Shown: positions 26,112 to 34,457 of the stretch, in pieces | How positions within the stretch are numbered: position 1 is the first letter of the stretch | Layout of the letters: each line of letters opens with the position of its first letter | Origin: Acidovorax sp. Root219 | Lineage (GTDB): Bacteria; Pseudomonadota; Gammaproteobacteria; Burkholderiales; Burkholderiaceae_C | Direction of reading: 5' to 3' | Assembly: GCF_001428665.1 (NCBI RefSeq) | Contig: NZ_LMIJ01000013.1 | Span: 143,709 to 182,900 of the forward strand | DNA: 39,192 nucleotides | Notes under the pieces: generated by a model | The model's database searches: none | Told to the model about the DNA's origin: nothing | The model's input: only the letters and a program-made list of their open reading frames with translations | Position numbers and translations under genes: made by a program

Positions 26112-28417
26112 CAGCGGACGGATTCGACCCCACCCCGGGCCTGGTTGGCGAGGCCGCCCTTGCTGCCGAGAACGCCTCGCTCAGGCTAAGGCTGCAGGAG
26201 CTGGAAGAAACGCTGCATGCCATCCACACCGGCGATGTGGATGCGCTTGTCGTCAACAACGCCATCTACACGCTGGAGAGCGCGCACGCGGCCACCGACC
26301 AGCTGCGTCAGGACGTGCTGGGCCAGATGGAGGACGCCGTCTTCGCCTTCGACCAGGATGGGCTGGTGATGTACATCAATGCCGCCGCAGAGCGGCTCTA
26401 TGGCGTGCGGTCCTCCGATGTGCTGGGCCAGCCCCGGCAGTTCATCTTTACCGAGATGCCTGGCATGGGCGAGCCGGATGTGCCATCTGCCGCCCCTGGG
26501 GCGCTGGCCACCCTGGGCACCCTGCACCGCCTGAACGATGGCCGGCTGATCGATGTGGAGGCCGTGGTTTCGCCCCTGCTCGGCCCGCTGGGCCGGCCCC
26601 TGGGTTCGCTGGCCGTGGTGCGCGACATCACCCAGCGCCGGCGCGCGGAGCACTGGCGCAACCTGCTGGCGCGCCTGCCTGAGCGGCTGCGCGAGGTGGG
26701 CGACCTGCCAGGCATGGCGCAGGAGGCTGCGCGCCTGCTGGGCGAGACACTGCGCCTGGCGCGCGTGTGCTACGGCACCATCGACGACACGGGCGAGCTG
26801 TGCACCATCGACCAGGACTGGTGCGTCCACGGCCTGGCCACGCTGGCTGGCACCTGGCGCATGCACGACCTGGGCTCCTGCGCCGATGGTCTTTGGCACG
26901 GAGAACCCCTGGTGGTTGCCGACACCGGGGCGGACCCAGAACGCTACCCAGAAGGCACACTCGATACCCAGGGCGTGTGCGCCCTGCTGAGCGTGCCACT
27001 GATCGAGCAGGGCAAGCTCGTGGCCATCCTGTTCCTGCACCATGCGGACGCGCGCCACTGGACAGCCGATGAAATCGACTTCGTGCGCGAGTTTGCCGAG
27101 CGCATCCGCTCCGTCTGCGAACGGGTGCGCAGCGCCAATGCCCTGGCGCTCAGCGAGGCGCGGCTGCGCGATGTGAATGAAAACCTGGAAGCCACCGTGG
27201 CGGCGCGCACGGGCGAGCTGATGGCGGTGGAAGAGGCACTGCGCCAGTCGCAGAAGATGGAGGCCGTGGGCCAGCTCACGGGCGGCATTGCGCACGATTT
27301 CAACAACCTGCTGGGCGCTGTGAGCGCCAGCCTGCAGGTGCTCAAGGTGCGCATGCGCCAGGGCAAGCTCGACCAGGCCGAACGCTACATCGGCATGGGC
27401 CAGGACTCGGTCAAGCGCGCCGCAGCGCTGACCCAGCGCCTGCTGGCCTTTGCCCGGCGCCAGACACTGGACCCCAGGGCCACCGACCTCAACCGCCTGG
27501 TGGCAGGGCTCGAAGAACTGGTGCGCCGCACCGTGGGGCCGGACGTGCAGGTCGAGTGCACGGCCGCCGAGGGCCTGTGGACCACCCGGGTGGACCCCTC
27601 GCAGCTGGAAAACTCGCTGCTCAATCTGTGCATCAACGCGCGCGACGCCATGCTGCCCGGCGGCGGGCACCTGGCCATAGTCACCGCCAACATCGCGGCC
27701 ACGGACAGCGTGCTGCGCAGCCTGGGCCTGCCTGCGGCAGACTATGTGTGCCTGTCCGTCACCGACACCGGTTCGGGCATGCCGGCCGAGCTGATCGAGC
27801 AGATCTTCGACCCCTTCTTCACCACCAAGCCCACCGGCCAGGGCACGGGCCTGGGCCTGTCGATGGTGTATGGCTTCGTGCGCCAGTCGGGCGGCCATGT
27901 GCGCGTGCAGTCCGAAGTGGGCGTGGGCACCACCATGCGACTGTACCTGCCGCGCCATGATGGCCAGGTGCTGGAAGACGCGGCCGATGGGCCTGCCGAC
28001 ACCGTGCAGCAGGGCGAGGGCGAGACCCTTCTGGTGGTGGAGGACGAAAGCACCATCCGCACGCTGACAGTGGAGGTGCTCAAGGATGCCGGCTACGTGG
28101 TGGTCGAGGCCCACGACGGCCCGAGCGCCCTGCGCACCCTGGCATCCATGCGCCGCGTGGACCTGCTGATCACCGACGTAGGCCTGCCCGGCGGCCTCAA
28201 CGGCCGCCAGGTGGCAGACGCAGCCCGCCAGGACCGGCCCGAATTGAAAGTGCTGTTCATCACCGGCTTTGCCCAGAACGCTGCCGTGGGCAACGGCCTG
28301 CTCGATGCGGGGATGGAGGTCATGACAAAGCCCTTCGAGCTCACGGCCCTGGCCCGGAAGGTGCGCGACATGATGGACGGGCAGACCGACCGCACGCGGC
28401 CCGCCGCTCCCCCATAA
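26108..28417 (+). CDS. Soluble PAS-GAF hybrid histidine kinase of the Kai operon
   Basis: A 769-residue cytoplasmic hybrid kinase. After a short coiled coil comes a PAS domain (about 65-180; EDAVFAFDQDGLVMYINAAAERLYG, VVRDITQRR), a GAF domain (about 190-345), a second coil, then His396 in LTGGIAHDFNN. The ATPase domain (about 500-625) has NLCINARDAM, DTGSGMP and GQGTGLGLSMV. A C-terminal receiver (about 640-755) has Asp690 in LLITDVGLPG and Lys in MTKPF. Its ATG overlaps the stop of the second kaiB (ATGA at 26108-26111), so it belongs to the Kai operon and is the likely output of that module, in the place of SasA in cyanobacteria, although it lacks SasA's KaiB-like sensor domain. No DNA-binding regulator follows. 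Confidence 0.92.
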   Translation: MTADGFDPTPGLVGEAALAAENASLRLRLQELEETLHAIHTGDVDALVVNNAIYTLESAHAATDQLRQDVLGQMEDAVFAFDQDGLVMYINAAAERLYGVRSSDVLGQPRQFIFTEMPGMGEPDVPSAAPGALATLGTLHRLNDGRLIDVEAVVSPLLGPLGRPLGSLAVVRDITQRRRAEHWRNLLARLPERLREVGDLPGMAQEAARLLGETLRLARVCYGTIDDTGELCTIDQDWCVHGLATLAGTWRMHDLGSCADGLWHGEPLVVADTGADPERYPEGTLDTQGVCALLSVPLIEQGKLVAILFLHHADARHWTADEIDFVREFAERIRSVCERVRSANALALSEARLRDVNENLEATVAARTGELMAVEEALRQSQKMEAVGQLTGGIAHDFNNLLGAVSASLQVLKVRMRQGKLDQAERYIGMGQDSVKRAAALTQRLLAFARRQTLDPRATDLNRLVAGLEELVRRTVGPDVQVECTAAEGLWTTRVDPSQLENSLLNLCINARDAMLPGGGHLAIVTANIAATDSVLRSLGLPAADYVCLSVTDTGSGMPAELIEQIFDPFFTTKPTGQGTGLGLSMVYGFVRQSGGHVRVQSEVGVGTTMRLYLPRHDGQVLEDAADGPADTVQQGEGETLLVVEDESTIRTLTVEVLKDAGYVVVEAHDGPSALRTLASMRRVDLLITDVGLPGGLNGRQVADAARQDRPELKVLFITGFAQNAAVGNGLLDAGMEVMTKPFELTALARKVRDMMDGQTDRTRPAAPP

Positions 28418-28419
28418 GC

Positions 28420-28441
28420 GCCTGCACAGCTGCAGGCCTTT
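28420..28441 (+). terminator. Possible terminator of the Kai operon
   Basis: A perfect 7-bp stem (28420-28426 with 28431-28437) with a 4-base loop begins three bases after the kinase stop codon. It is followed only by CTTTG, not a proper T tract, so termination may be weak and transcripts of the two convergent operons could overlap. Confidence 0.4.
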
Positions 28442-28483
28442 GTGCCTGGGAATGCCACGGCCATGCAAAGCATGGCTGCGCCA

Positions 28484-28732
28484 TCACTCGGACGAATCGG
28501 AAGGCCCGGCCTTTGCCACCGATGTGGCGCGGGCCGCCTGGGCCTGCACCTCGGTGGCCTGGTCGCGCCAAAAACCAGGGTCCATGCTGTTGGCCAGCAC
28601 CATGGCCAGCACTACCAGGGCCCCCGCCACTTCGGCGTACAGCAGGCCACGGCTCTCCCATGGCGAAACGGGCTGTGGGAACTCGCCGGCAGGGCGGCGT
28701 GCAGGGTTGGCGGGCGGGGGCTGGGTGGTCAC
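28484..28732 (-). CDS. Small single-pass membrane protein (GTG start)
   Basis: An 82-residue protein of unknown function. It has a Pro-rich N terminus (TTQPPPANPARRPAGEFPQP), one hydrophobic helix at about 31-50 (LLYAEVAGALVVLAMVLANS) and a polar Ala/Ser-rich tail. The GTG at 28732 is chosen because AAGGAG lies 7 bases upstream; no in-frame ATG fits. It lies between the two convergent signalling operons, on the same strand as the stressosome genes and 110 bases after the last of them, so it may be cotranscribed. Confidence 0.6.
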   Translation of the reverse strand: MTTQPPPANPARRPAGEFPQPVSPWESRGLLYAEVAGALVVLAMVLANSMDPGFWRDQATEVQAQAARATSVAKAGPSDSSE

Positions 28733-28842
28733 GGCATGCTCCTTGGGGTGGGTAGCTGAAAATAAGCCACGCCACGCTCCGGGCTTGTCAGACGGCATCC
28801 CCAAGCGATGTGGTGCACGCAAAAACCAGCCGGCACTGCCTC

Positions 28843-30792
28843 TCAGGCCAGCGCCTGGAGCAACAGATGCGGCTGCAAAGGCTTTCCCATGTGCTGGTCG
28901 AAACCAGCGGCCAGTGCGCGATCACGGTCCTGTGGGCGTGCAAAGGCCGTGAGTGCAATGGCGCGCAGGCGTGGATGGCCCGCAGCAGCCTCCATCTCCC
29001 GGACCTTGGCGATCAGGTCATGGCCGTCGCGGCCGGGCAGACCAATGTCGCTCACGAACAGGTCGGGCCAGGCCTTGTCGAACTGGGCGATGGCAGTCTC
29101 GTAGCTGTCTGCGACGCGCACGAGCGCACCTTCGTCGGACAGCACGATGCTCAGCATTTCGCTGGTGTCGGCGTTGTCGTCCACCACCAGGATGTCCTTG
29201 CCCTGGAGCAGACGGACTTCCCTGGTGTGGGGAAATGCTTGCTCACCTTCGCTGGCTGCGCTTGGCTCCTCATAGGCCACCATCAGGCGGGCGGTCATCG
29301 AGGTGCCTTTGCCAGTGCCTTCGCTGAACGCTGAAATGCTGCCTTGGTGCAGTTCCACCAGGTGCTTCACGATGGAAAGGCCCAGACCCAGTCCGCCATG
29401 CGCCCGGTTGCCGGGGGTACCGCTTTGCGTGAAGCGCTCGAACAGGAAGGGCAGAAATCCGTCGGGAATGCCCACTCCATGGTCCTTGACGACCAGCGTC
29501 AGCACATCACCGTCGCGCAATAGCCGCAGGTCGACCGCGCCCCCCGTCTCGGAGAACTTGATCGCATTGGTCACCAGGTTCCACACGATCTGCTGGAACC
29601 GCGTCACATCCAGCCATGCAGGCTCGTCGGTGTCGTCGGCCTGTACCGACAGCACAATGCCCTTGGCCTGGGCGAGATCGCGCAGGGCATCCAGCGAAAC
29701 GCGCGTCAGTTCCATCGGGTGGGCCCACTCGCGGTGCAGGCGCAGCTTGCCGGACGCGATGCGGGAGACATCCAGAATGTCGGAAATGATGCGCCCCTGC
29801 GCCTTGGCCCCACGCTCTATGGAGTCGATGCCGCGCTTGAGCATGTCGGCACTGCAGTTGGGGCGCTTGAGCATGTGCACCCAGCCGGTGATCAGCGTGA
29901 GGGGGGTGCGCAATTCGTGCGACAGCACGGCCACGAAATCATCCTTGGTGCGGCTGTGCCGCTCGGCCAGCACGCGCGCGGCCTGTTCGCGCTCCAGGAG
30001 TTCCTCGCGGCGCCGTTCGAAATCGATCCGTTCGGACAGGTCGGATGCAATGCCGATGCGCACGCCGGGCTCCACGTGGCTGGACATGCTCCAGTCCAGC
30101 AGCATCTGCTGCCCATCGCCCCGCACCATCGGAAACTCGCCCTTCCAGGCGATGTCTTCGGAGCTCTCCAAACGGGCTTTCACGAAGTCTTTCCAGGCTT
30201 CGGGCACCAGCTCGGCCACCGCCATTCCGATCAGCTCGCCCCGTGGCCTCTGAATCAGCGCTTCGGCGGCGGGATTCACATCCGCAAAGCAACCCGCGGA
30301 GTCGATCAGCATCATGGCCACAGGCGCCTGCCCGTAGATGGCACGGAACCGGCTTTCGCTGCGCCGCAGCTCTTCTTCGGCGGTGCGCGCCCGTATCAAG
30401 GCCTGCAGGGTAGCCACCATCAGGGGCGGCTCGGCCGGGTGCACCATGTAGGCGTCGGCCCCCGCATTCAGGCCGGCCACCTTGTGCTCGCTCTTCACAT
30501 AGGTGGCGGACAGATGGATGATCGGGGTCAGCGCCGTGCGCATGTCCGCACGCAAGACCCGGCAGACGTCGAAGCCGTCCATGTCCGGCAGATTCACGTC
30601 CAGAACCACTGCCGATATGTTCTGCTTGGCCGCTTCAATGGCTGCGCCCCCCGTGGCAACCTCATGGGTTTGAAAACCCGCAGCACGGATGACACGCGCA
30701 GTGGAGTAGCGCGTGACGGGGTTGTCATCCACCACCAGCACCGTGTGCAGGCTGCGGTCAAGGGTGGGCAAAATCATTCCAGAATTAGGCAT
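28843..30792 (-). CDS. REC-PAS-histidine kinase-REC hybrid of the stressosome operon
   Basis: A 649-residue soluble hybrid protein. An N-terminal receiver (about 15-130) has VLVVDDNP and the acceptor in VVLDVNLPDMDG, but the switch-lysine position reads VHPAEP, His in place of Lys. A PAS domain (about 145-260), a HisKA domain with His in VLSHELRTPL (about 298), an ATPase domain (NLVTNAIKFSE, DHGVGIP, GGLGLGLSIV) and a second receiver (about 530-645; ILVVDDNAD, LFVSDIGLPG, GKPL) follow. It is the last gene of the operon, 3 bases after the upstream kinase. It could take signals from RsbT/SpoIIE-linked partners through its first receiver and act as the output of the stressosome. Similar kinases sit beside rsbRST genes in other Proteobacteria. 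Confidence 0.9.
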   Translation of the reverse strand: MPNSGMILPTLDRSLHTVLVVDDNPVTRYSTARVIRAAGFQTHEVATGGAAIEAAKQNISAVVLDVNLPDMDGFDVCRVLRADMRTALTPIIHLSATYVKSEHKVAGLNAGADAYMVHPAEPPLMVATLQALIRARTAEEELRRSESRFRAIYGQAPVAMMLIDSAGCFADVNPAAEALIQRPRGELIGMAVAELVPEAWKDFVKARLESSEDIAWKGEFPMVRGDGQQMLLDWSMSSHVEPGVRIGIASDLSERIDFERRREELLEREQAARVLAERHSRTKDDFVAVLSHELRTPLTLITGWVHMLKRPNCSADMLKRGIDSIERGAKAQGRIISDILDVSRIASGKLRLHREWAHPMELTRVSLDALRDLAQAKGIVLSVQADDTDEPAWLDVTRFQQIVWNLVTNAIKFSETGGAVDLRLLRDGDVLTLVVKDHGVGIPDGFLPFLFERFTQSGTPGNRAHGGLGLGLSIVKHLVELHQGSISAFSEGTGKGTSMTARLMVAYEEPSAASEGEQAFPHTREVRLLQGKDILVVDDNADTSEMLSIVLSDEGALVRVADSYETAIAQFDKAWPDLFVSDIGLPGRDGHDLIAKVREMEAAAGHPRLRAIALTAFARPQDRDRALAAGFDQHMGKPLQPHLLLQALA

Positions 30793-30795
30793 GGC

Positions 30796-31659
30796 TCACA
30801 CAGCGGCAGTGGCTTGCGCCGGCAGCAACTGCGCGGGCACGATGACCGAAAAGACGGAGCCTTCGCCCACGACGCTTGTCACCTCGATGGATCCGCCCAG
30901 CAGGGAGGCCAGCTGTTTGGAAAGCGCCAGGCCCAACCCGGTGCCGCGCAGCCGCTTTTGGATGGGTGCATCCACCTGGGTGAAGTCATTGAAAAGGGCC
31001 GAAATATGCTCCTGCGCGATGCCGATGCCGGTGTCGGAAACGGAAAAGCGGACCATGTCGCCCGCCTCGCGGACCGCAGAGACCCGCACTTCACCGCGCG
31101 CCGTGAACTTGAGGGCGTTGGAGATGAAATTGCGCAGGATCTGCGACAGCTTGCGGTCATCGGTGTACAGCCGGGGCAGGCCTTCTGCCTCCTCGAATAC
31201 CAGGCTCAACTCATCATTGTCCAGGATGGGCTTGAACATGCCCCGCAACGCGGTGAACAGGTCCATCATCTCGAACCACTCGGGGGAGATGTCCACCCGG
31301 CCGGCTTCGATCTTGGCCAGGTCCAGCAGGTCGTCCACCATGTTGGAAAACTCCTGGCAGGTCATCTGGATGAACTCCACCTGGCGCTCCTGCTCCGGGG
31401 TGAGCGGGCCATCCACGTGATCGAGCAAAAGCCGGGCAATGCTGAGCGTCGCCCCGATGGGCGTTCGGAACTCATGGCTCATGTACGAAAGAAAGCGGCT
31501 CTTGAGCTGGGTGGCATGCTTGAGTTGCTCGGCCTGCTCATCGAGCTCGGCGTAGAGCGCCACCACCCCCCGGTTGGTCTCCTCCAGTTCGGCGCGCAGC
31601 GCCTGAACTTCGGCGCGGCATTGCTCCAGCTCAGCCTGGGTCGCTTCGCTCACGGTCAT
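30796..31659 (-). CDS. Soluble histidine kinase of the stressosome operon
   Basis: A 287-residue kinase without membrane or sensor domain. A coiled coil (about 5-50; ELEQCRAEVQALRAELEE) leads into HisKA with His in YMSHEFRTPIG (about 62) and an ATPase domain with NFISNALKFTA, DTGIGI and RGTGLGLALSK. Having only a coil upstream of the kinase, it probably gets its input from protein contacts, for example with the phosphatase or STAS proteins encoded beside it. ATG 31659 overlaps the stop of the phosphatase gene (ATGA) and GGGAGA precedes it. It likely phosphorylates the first receiver of the next protein; this is inference from gene order. Confidence 0.9.
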   Translation of the reverse strand: MTVSEATQAELEQCRAEVQALRAELEETNRGVVALYAELDEQAEQLKHATQLKSRFLSYMSHEFRTPIGATLSIARLLLDHVDGPLTPEQERQVEFIQMTCQEFSNMVDDLLDLAKIEAGRVDISPEWFEMMDLFTALRGMFKPILDNDELSLVFEEAEGLPRLYTDDRKLSQILRNFISNALKFTARGEVRVSAVREAGDMVRFSVSDTGIGIAQEHISALFNDFTQVDAPIQKRLRGTGLGLALSKQLASLLGGSIEVTSVVGEGSVFSVIVPAQLLPAQATAAV

Positions 31660-32660
31660 TCTCCCTGTTTCACCACGACCACGGTGGCGTCGTCACGGCC
31701 CCGTGTGTGCTGCCAAAGCAATGCGGCTGCAATCAACGCGGGATCGCGCTGCAGCAGCGGCACCAGGCTATCGGCTTTCCACCTCGACGCGATGCCATCG
31801 CTGTGCACCACCGTCACGGCGTGGGCGGGTACTTCAATGCTGGCCACGTCCGGACTGCGGACCTGCACCCCCACGGTGCCATGCTGCGTCATCAGGGACT
31901 TGTCGGACACCCCCGAAATGACACGCCCCATGACATTGCCAGCGCCGGCGTACTGCAGGCTGGACGCAGCGTCCATCTGCAGGACGAGCAGCGCTGCCCC
32001 GCGCGTGGCCTGCAACCCGGCATGCGCAGCCTTCAACAGGGCCTGCAGGGAGGCAAAAGGGTTGCTCTCAAACACGTCCAGCGCAGCGTTGGCCGCCACC
32101 GCAGCATGGGGTCCATGGCCCAGGCCATCTGCGACCACCAGAGACACCCTGCCGCCGTCGAAGGCAGCAGCCCAGGCATCGCCGCAAACCGTTTCCCCCG
32201 GGGCTGCCAGGCTCACCGCACCCAGCCTGGGCGGTGCCAATGGCCCCTGCGCAGCAGGCCGAACGCGCGCCAGGCACAAGGTCCCCTCGCCGCTCGAATG
32301 GATGCTGAAATCGTTGGCCAGGCGGCGTATGGCCCCCAGGCCCGTGCCCGGGGACCCGGAGCCGGTGGACACCCCGTCCTGGATGGCGCGCTGTACGTCG
32401 GCGATGCCAGGGCCCCTGTCCAGCGCGATGACCTCCACCTCCAGCGCTGCGTTCTTGATGGCGATCCACAACTCGCCCTGCACGGCATGGCGCAGCAGGT
32501 TGGTGCCCAGTTCGGTCACGACCAGCGACAGGCGCCCCGCGTCCACTTCGGACCAGTCCCAGTCCTGCACCGCACGGGCGCAATAGCGCCTGGCCTCCCC
32601 CACACAGCTCGCATCCGTGATCTGGAAAGGGCGGTGGATCCAGCTGCGGATCACTTCCAT
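31656..32660 (-). CDS. Fused RsbT/RsbW-like ATPase and SpoIIE/RsbX-type phosphatase
   Basis: A 334-residue two-domain protein. The N-terminal half (about 10-140) is an anti-sigma-factor-type HATPase with N-box VVTELGTNLLRHA, DRGPGIADV and GSGSPGTGLGAIRRLA, so ATP binding looks intact. The C-terminal half (about 150-333) is a PP2C/SpoIIE phosphatase with the metal residues GDAW, VADGLGHG, HSDGI and GRDDATVVVV. In Bacillus stressosomes RsbX resets RsbR and RsbS by dephosphorylation; this protein takes that place but carries a second kinase-like domain of its own. ATG 32660 overlaps the rsbT stop by 10 bases. Whether the HATPase acts as a kinase or only binds a partner cannot be seen. Confidence 0.9.
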   Translation of the reverse strand: MEVIRSWIHRPFQITDASCVGEARRYCARAVQDWDWSEVDAGRLSLVVTELGTNLLRHAVQGELWIAIKNAALEVEVIALDRGPGIADVQRAIQDGVSTGSGSPGTGLGAIRRLANDFSIHSSGEGTLCLARVRPAAQGPLAPPRLGAVSLAAPGETVCGDAWAAAFDGGRVSLVVADGLGHGPHAAVAANAALDVFESNPFASLQALLKAAHAGLQATRGAALLVLQMDAASSLQYAGAGNVMGRVISGVSDKSLMTQHGTVGVQVRSPDVASIEVPAHAVTVVHSDGIASRWKADSLVPLLQRDPALIAAALLWQHTRGRDDATVVVVKQGE

Positions 32661-33055
32661 TTGGTGATGCTCACGCGCGTTCCACGCCCAGGGGCGGAGT
32701 CGATCTCGAAATCACCGACCAGCCGTTTGCTGCCGGGCAGGCCCAGACCCATGCCAGAACCCGAGGTCCAGCCATCGGTCATGGCCAGCTTCAAATCCGC
32801 GATGCCGGGGCCCTCGTCTTCAAAATGCAAGACCAGGCCCATGCGCAGCCCGACTTGCAGCACCTCCCAGCGCATGCGCCCTCCTCCGCCGTGGATGAGG
32901 GTGTTGCGCGAAAGCTCACTGGCCGCAGTGATCATCTTGGTCTGCTCGACCAGCGACAGTTTCAGGAGCTGGCACAGCGCACGCACCGTCTGGCGACTGG
33001 CCACGACGTGCTGCTCGGACGCAAGCGGAAGGGTCCCGACGCGTTCAACCGACAA
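32651..33055 (-). CDS. rsbT: RsbT, stressosome switch kinase (TTG start)
   Basis: A 134-residue serine/threonine kinase of the HATPase type, released from the stressosome on stress after phosphorylating RsbS and RsbR. Signature segments are TAASELSRNTLIHGGGG, FEDEGPGIADLKLAMTDG, SGSGMGLGLPGSKRLVGDF and SAPGRGTRVSITKWK at the end. The start is taken as TTG at 33055, with GAGGAG 7 bases upstream inside the end of rsbS; this gives the normal family length. The only ATG in the right place (33106) would overlap rsbS by 62 bases and add an unrelated sequence. The gene overlaps rsbS by 11 bases and the phosphatase gene by 10. Confidence 0.93.
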   Translation of the reverse strand: MSVERVGTLPLASEQHVVASRQTVRALCQLLKLSLVEQTKMITAASELSRNTLIHGGGGRMRWEVLQVGLRMGLVLHFEDEGPGIADLKLAMTDGWTSGSGMGLGLPGSKRLVGDFEIDSAPGRGTRVSITKWK

Positions 33056-33419
33056 GGCCGCTCTCCTCGCGAGCCCGGCGCAGCACTTCCAGCCCGCGCT
33101 CCACATTGAGCGCGGTCTTCACGCCGTCCAGCGACAGGCCCAGCTCCACCAGGGTGATGGCCACGGCAGGCTGCATGCCCACGACCACGGTGGTGGCCGA
33201 CAGGATGCGTGCAATGCCGGAAATGCTGGCCAGCATGCGGCCCACGAAGGAGTCCACAATCTCCAGCGCCGAGATGTCGATCATCACGCCGCTGGCGCCC
33301 GTCTTGGCGATGCGTTCGGCCAGGTCGTCCTGCAGGGCCAGCGCAGTCTGGTCGAGCATGTCCACCTGGATCGTGACCAGGAGGGTGGAGCCCATGCGCA
33401 AGATTGGTATGCGTTCCAT
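33045..33419 (-). CDS. rsbS: RsbS, stressosome scaffold STAS protein
   Basis: A 124-residue single STAS-domain protein that makes the stressosome core with RsbR and holds RsbT. It starts MERIPILRMGSTLLVTIQVDM and has IDISALEIVDSFVGRML with Ser57 at the phosphorylated position (Ser59 in Bacillus), then VVGMQPAVAITLVELGLSLDGV. Normal length. It lies 16 bases after rsbR and overlaps rsbT by 11 bases, so production of the three is tightly linked. Confidence 0.95.
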   Translation of the reverse strand: MERIPILRMGSTLLVTIQVDMLDQTALALQDDLAERIAKTGASGVMIDISALEIVDSFVGRMLASISGIARILSATTVVVGMQPAVAITLVELGLSLDGVKTALNVERGLEVLRRAREESGLVG

Positions 33420-33435
33420 AGCTGTTGCTGCTGGC

Positions 33436-34287
33436 TCAGGCTTGGCGCGTCACGCGCCAACCGGTGCGCTGCAGTGCCAGCGACAGGGCGTCGGCCAGGC
33501 TGGCCTTGGTGGTGATGCCCTGCAGGTCGATGCCCAGGTGCACGATGGTCTGCGCGATCTGGGGCCGGATGCCGCTGATGATGCAGTCTGCGCCCATCAG
33601 GCGAATGGCCGTCACGGTCTTGAGCAGATGCTGGGCCACCAGGGTGTCCACCGTCGGCACACCGGTGATGTCGATGATCGCCAGCTCGGAGCCCGTCTCC
33701 ACGATCTTTTGCAGCAAAGTCTCCATGACGATCTGGGTGCGGTTGCTGTCCAGGGTACCGATCATCGGTACCGCCAGCACCCCGTCCCACAGTTTGACGA
33801 CGGGGGTGGACAGCTCCAGCAGCTCTTCCTGCTGGCGGTTGATGATCTCCTCGCGGGCGTGCTGGAACGTGGTGGCCGTGAACTGCGCCATGCTGTCCAC
33901 CAGCTTGGTCAGGCCCCAGAACGCAGCCATCAGCTGCGCACTGTCACCCCCCGCCTCCCATGTCTGCAGCCCATCGAGCAAAGGCTTCTTCAGCGCCAGA
34001 ACGAACACGCTGGTGTCACCCGCCGTCTGCCCTTGCGCCGCACGCGAGCGCGACAGGGCAGAAAGCACCTGCTGCAGCGGCAACCAGCGGGGGTCGCGGA
34101 AGGACCCGGCGTCGGCCCCTGCCTGCAAGGAAGCGCCAAACGCAGCGACCACCTCCGTGGCGTCTGCCGTGGCGGACTTCGCCAGGTCGGGGTTGCTGGT
34201 GCGGGCCTCGGCGATCCAGTCCTGTATCAGTACCGCACTGTGGGGGGCTTGTAGTGCGTCAAGGATGTACGTGGTCAGGTTATTCAT
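33436..34287 (-). CDS. rsbR: RsbR paralogue, RsbRD-like sensor-STAS protein
   Basis: A 283-residue stressosome sensor. The C-terminal STAS domain (about 165-275) has the RsbR signature: IDITGVPTVDTLVAQHL, then CIISGIRPQIAQTIVHLGIDL, with the threonines in both segments that RsbT phosphorylates in Bacillus. The N-terminal half (about 1-150) is all-helical (LLxxxx--LIQDWIAEA...) and resembles the RsbRD-type N-terminal domain, not the globin-like domain of RsbRA; no heme or flavin motif is visible, so the signal is unknown. A helical linker HAREEIINRQQEELLELS joins the halves as in the family. The ATG at 34287 is the natural start; the frame stays open for long upstream but only as a shadow of the next kinase gene. 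First gene of the six-gene operon. Confidence 0.93.
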   Translation of the reverse strand: MNNLTTYILDALQAPHSAVLIQDWIAEARTSNPDLAKSATADATEVVAAFGASLQAGADAGSFRDPRWLPLQQVLSALSRSRAAQGQTAGDTSVFVLALKKPLLDGLQTWEAGGDSAQLMAAFWGLTKLVDSMAQFTATTFQHAREEIINRQQEELLELSTPVVKLWDGVLAVPMIGTLDSNRTQIVMETLLQKIVETGSELAIIDITGVPTVDTLVAQHLLKTVTAIRLMGADCIISGIRPQIAQTIVHLGIDLQGITTKASLADALSLALQRTGWRVTRQA

Positions 34288-34457
34288 GAAGTCGCTTGGA
34301 TCCGTGTGCGCGAGGCCTGGATGCCCCCTGCGTGAGTTGTCGTAAAAATTTGTAGCACCAGGGTACAGCCTAAACAGGGCCAGCACGCGACCCGAATGGG
34401 GTTTGCGGCGCTGTCCTACGCGCACTGGCACCAAAACAACCCTGGGCGGGCCGCAAT

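Noticed and set aside
29719..32586. 955-codon plus-strand open frame over the stressosome genes
   Set aside because: Antisense shadow of three recognised signalling genes with intact motifs.
34349..34357. Extended -10-like TGCTACAAA on the minus strand ahead of rsbR
   Set aside because: Only four of six core bases match and no -35 box is visible at normal spacing, so it was not listed as a promoter.
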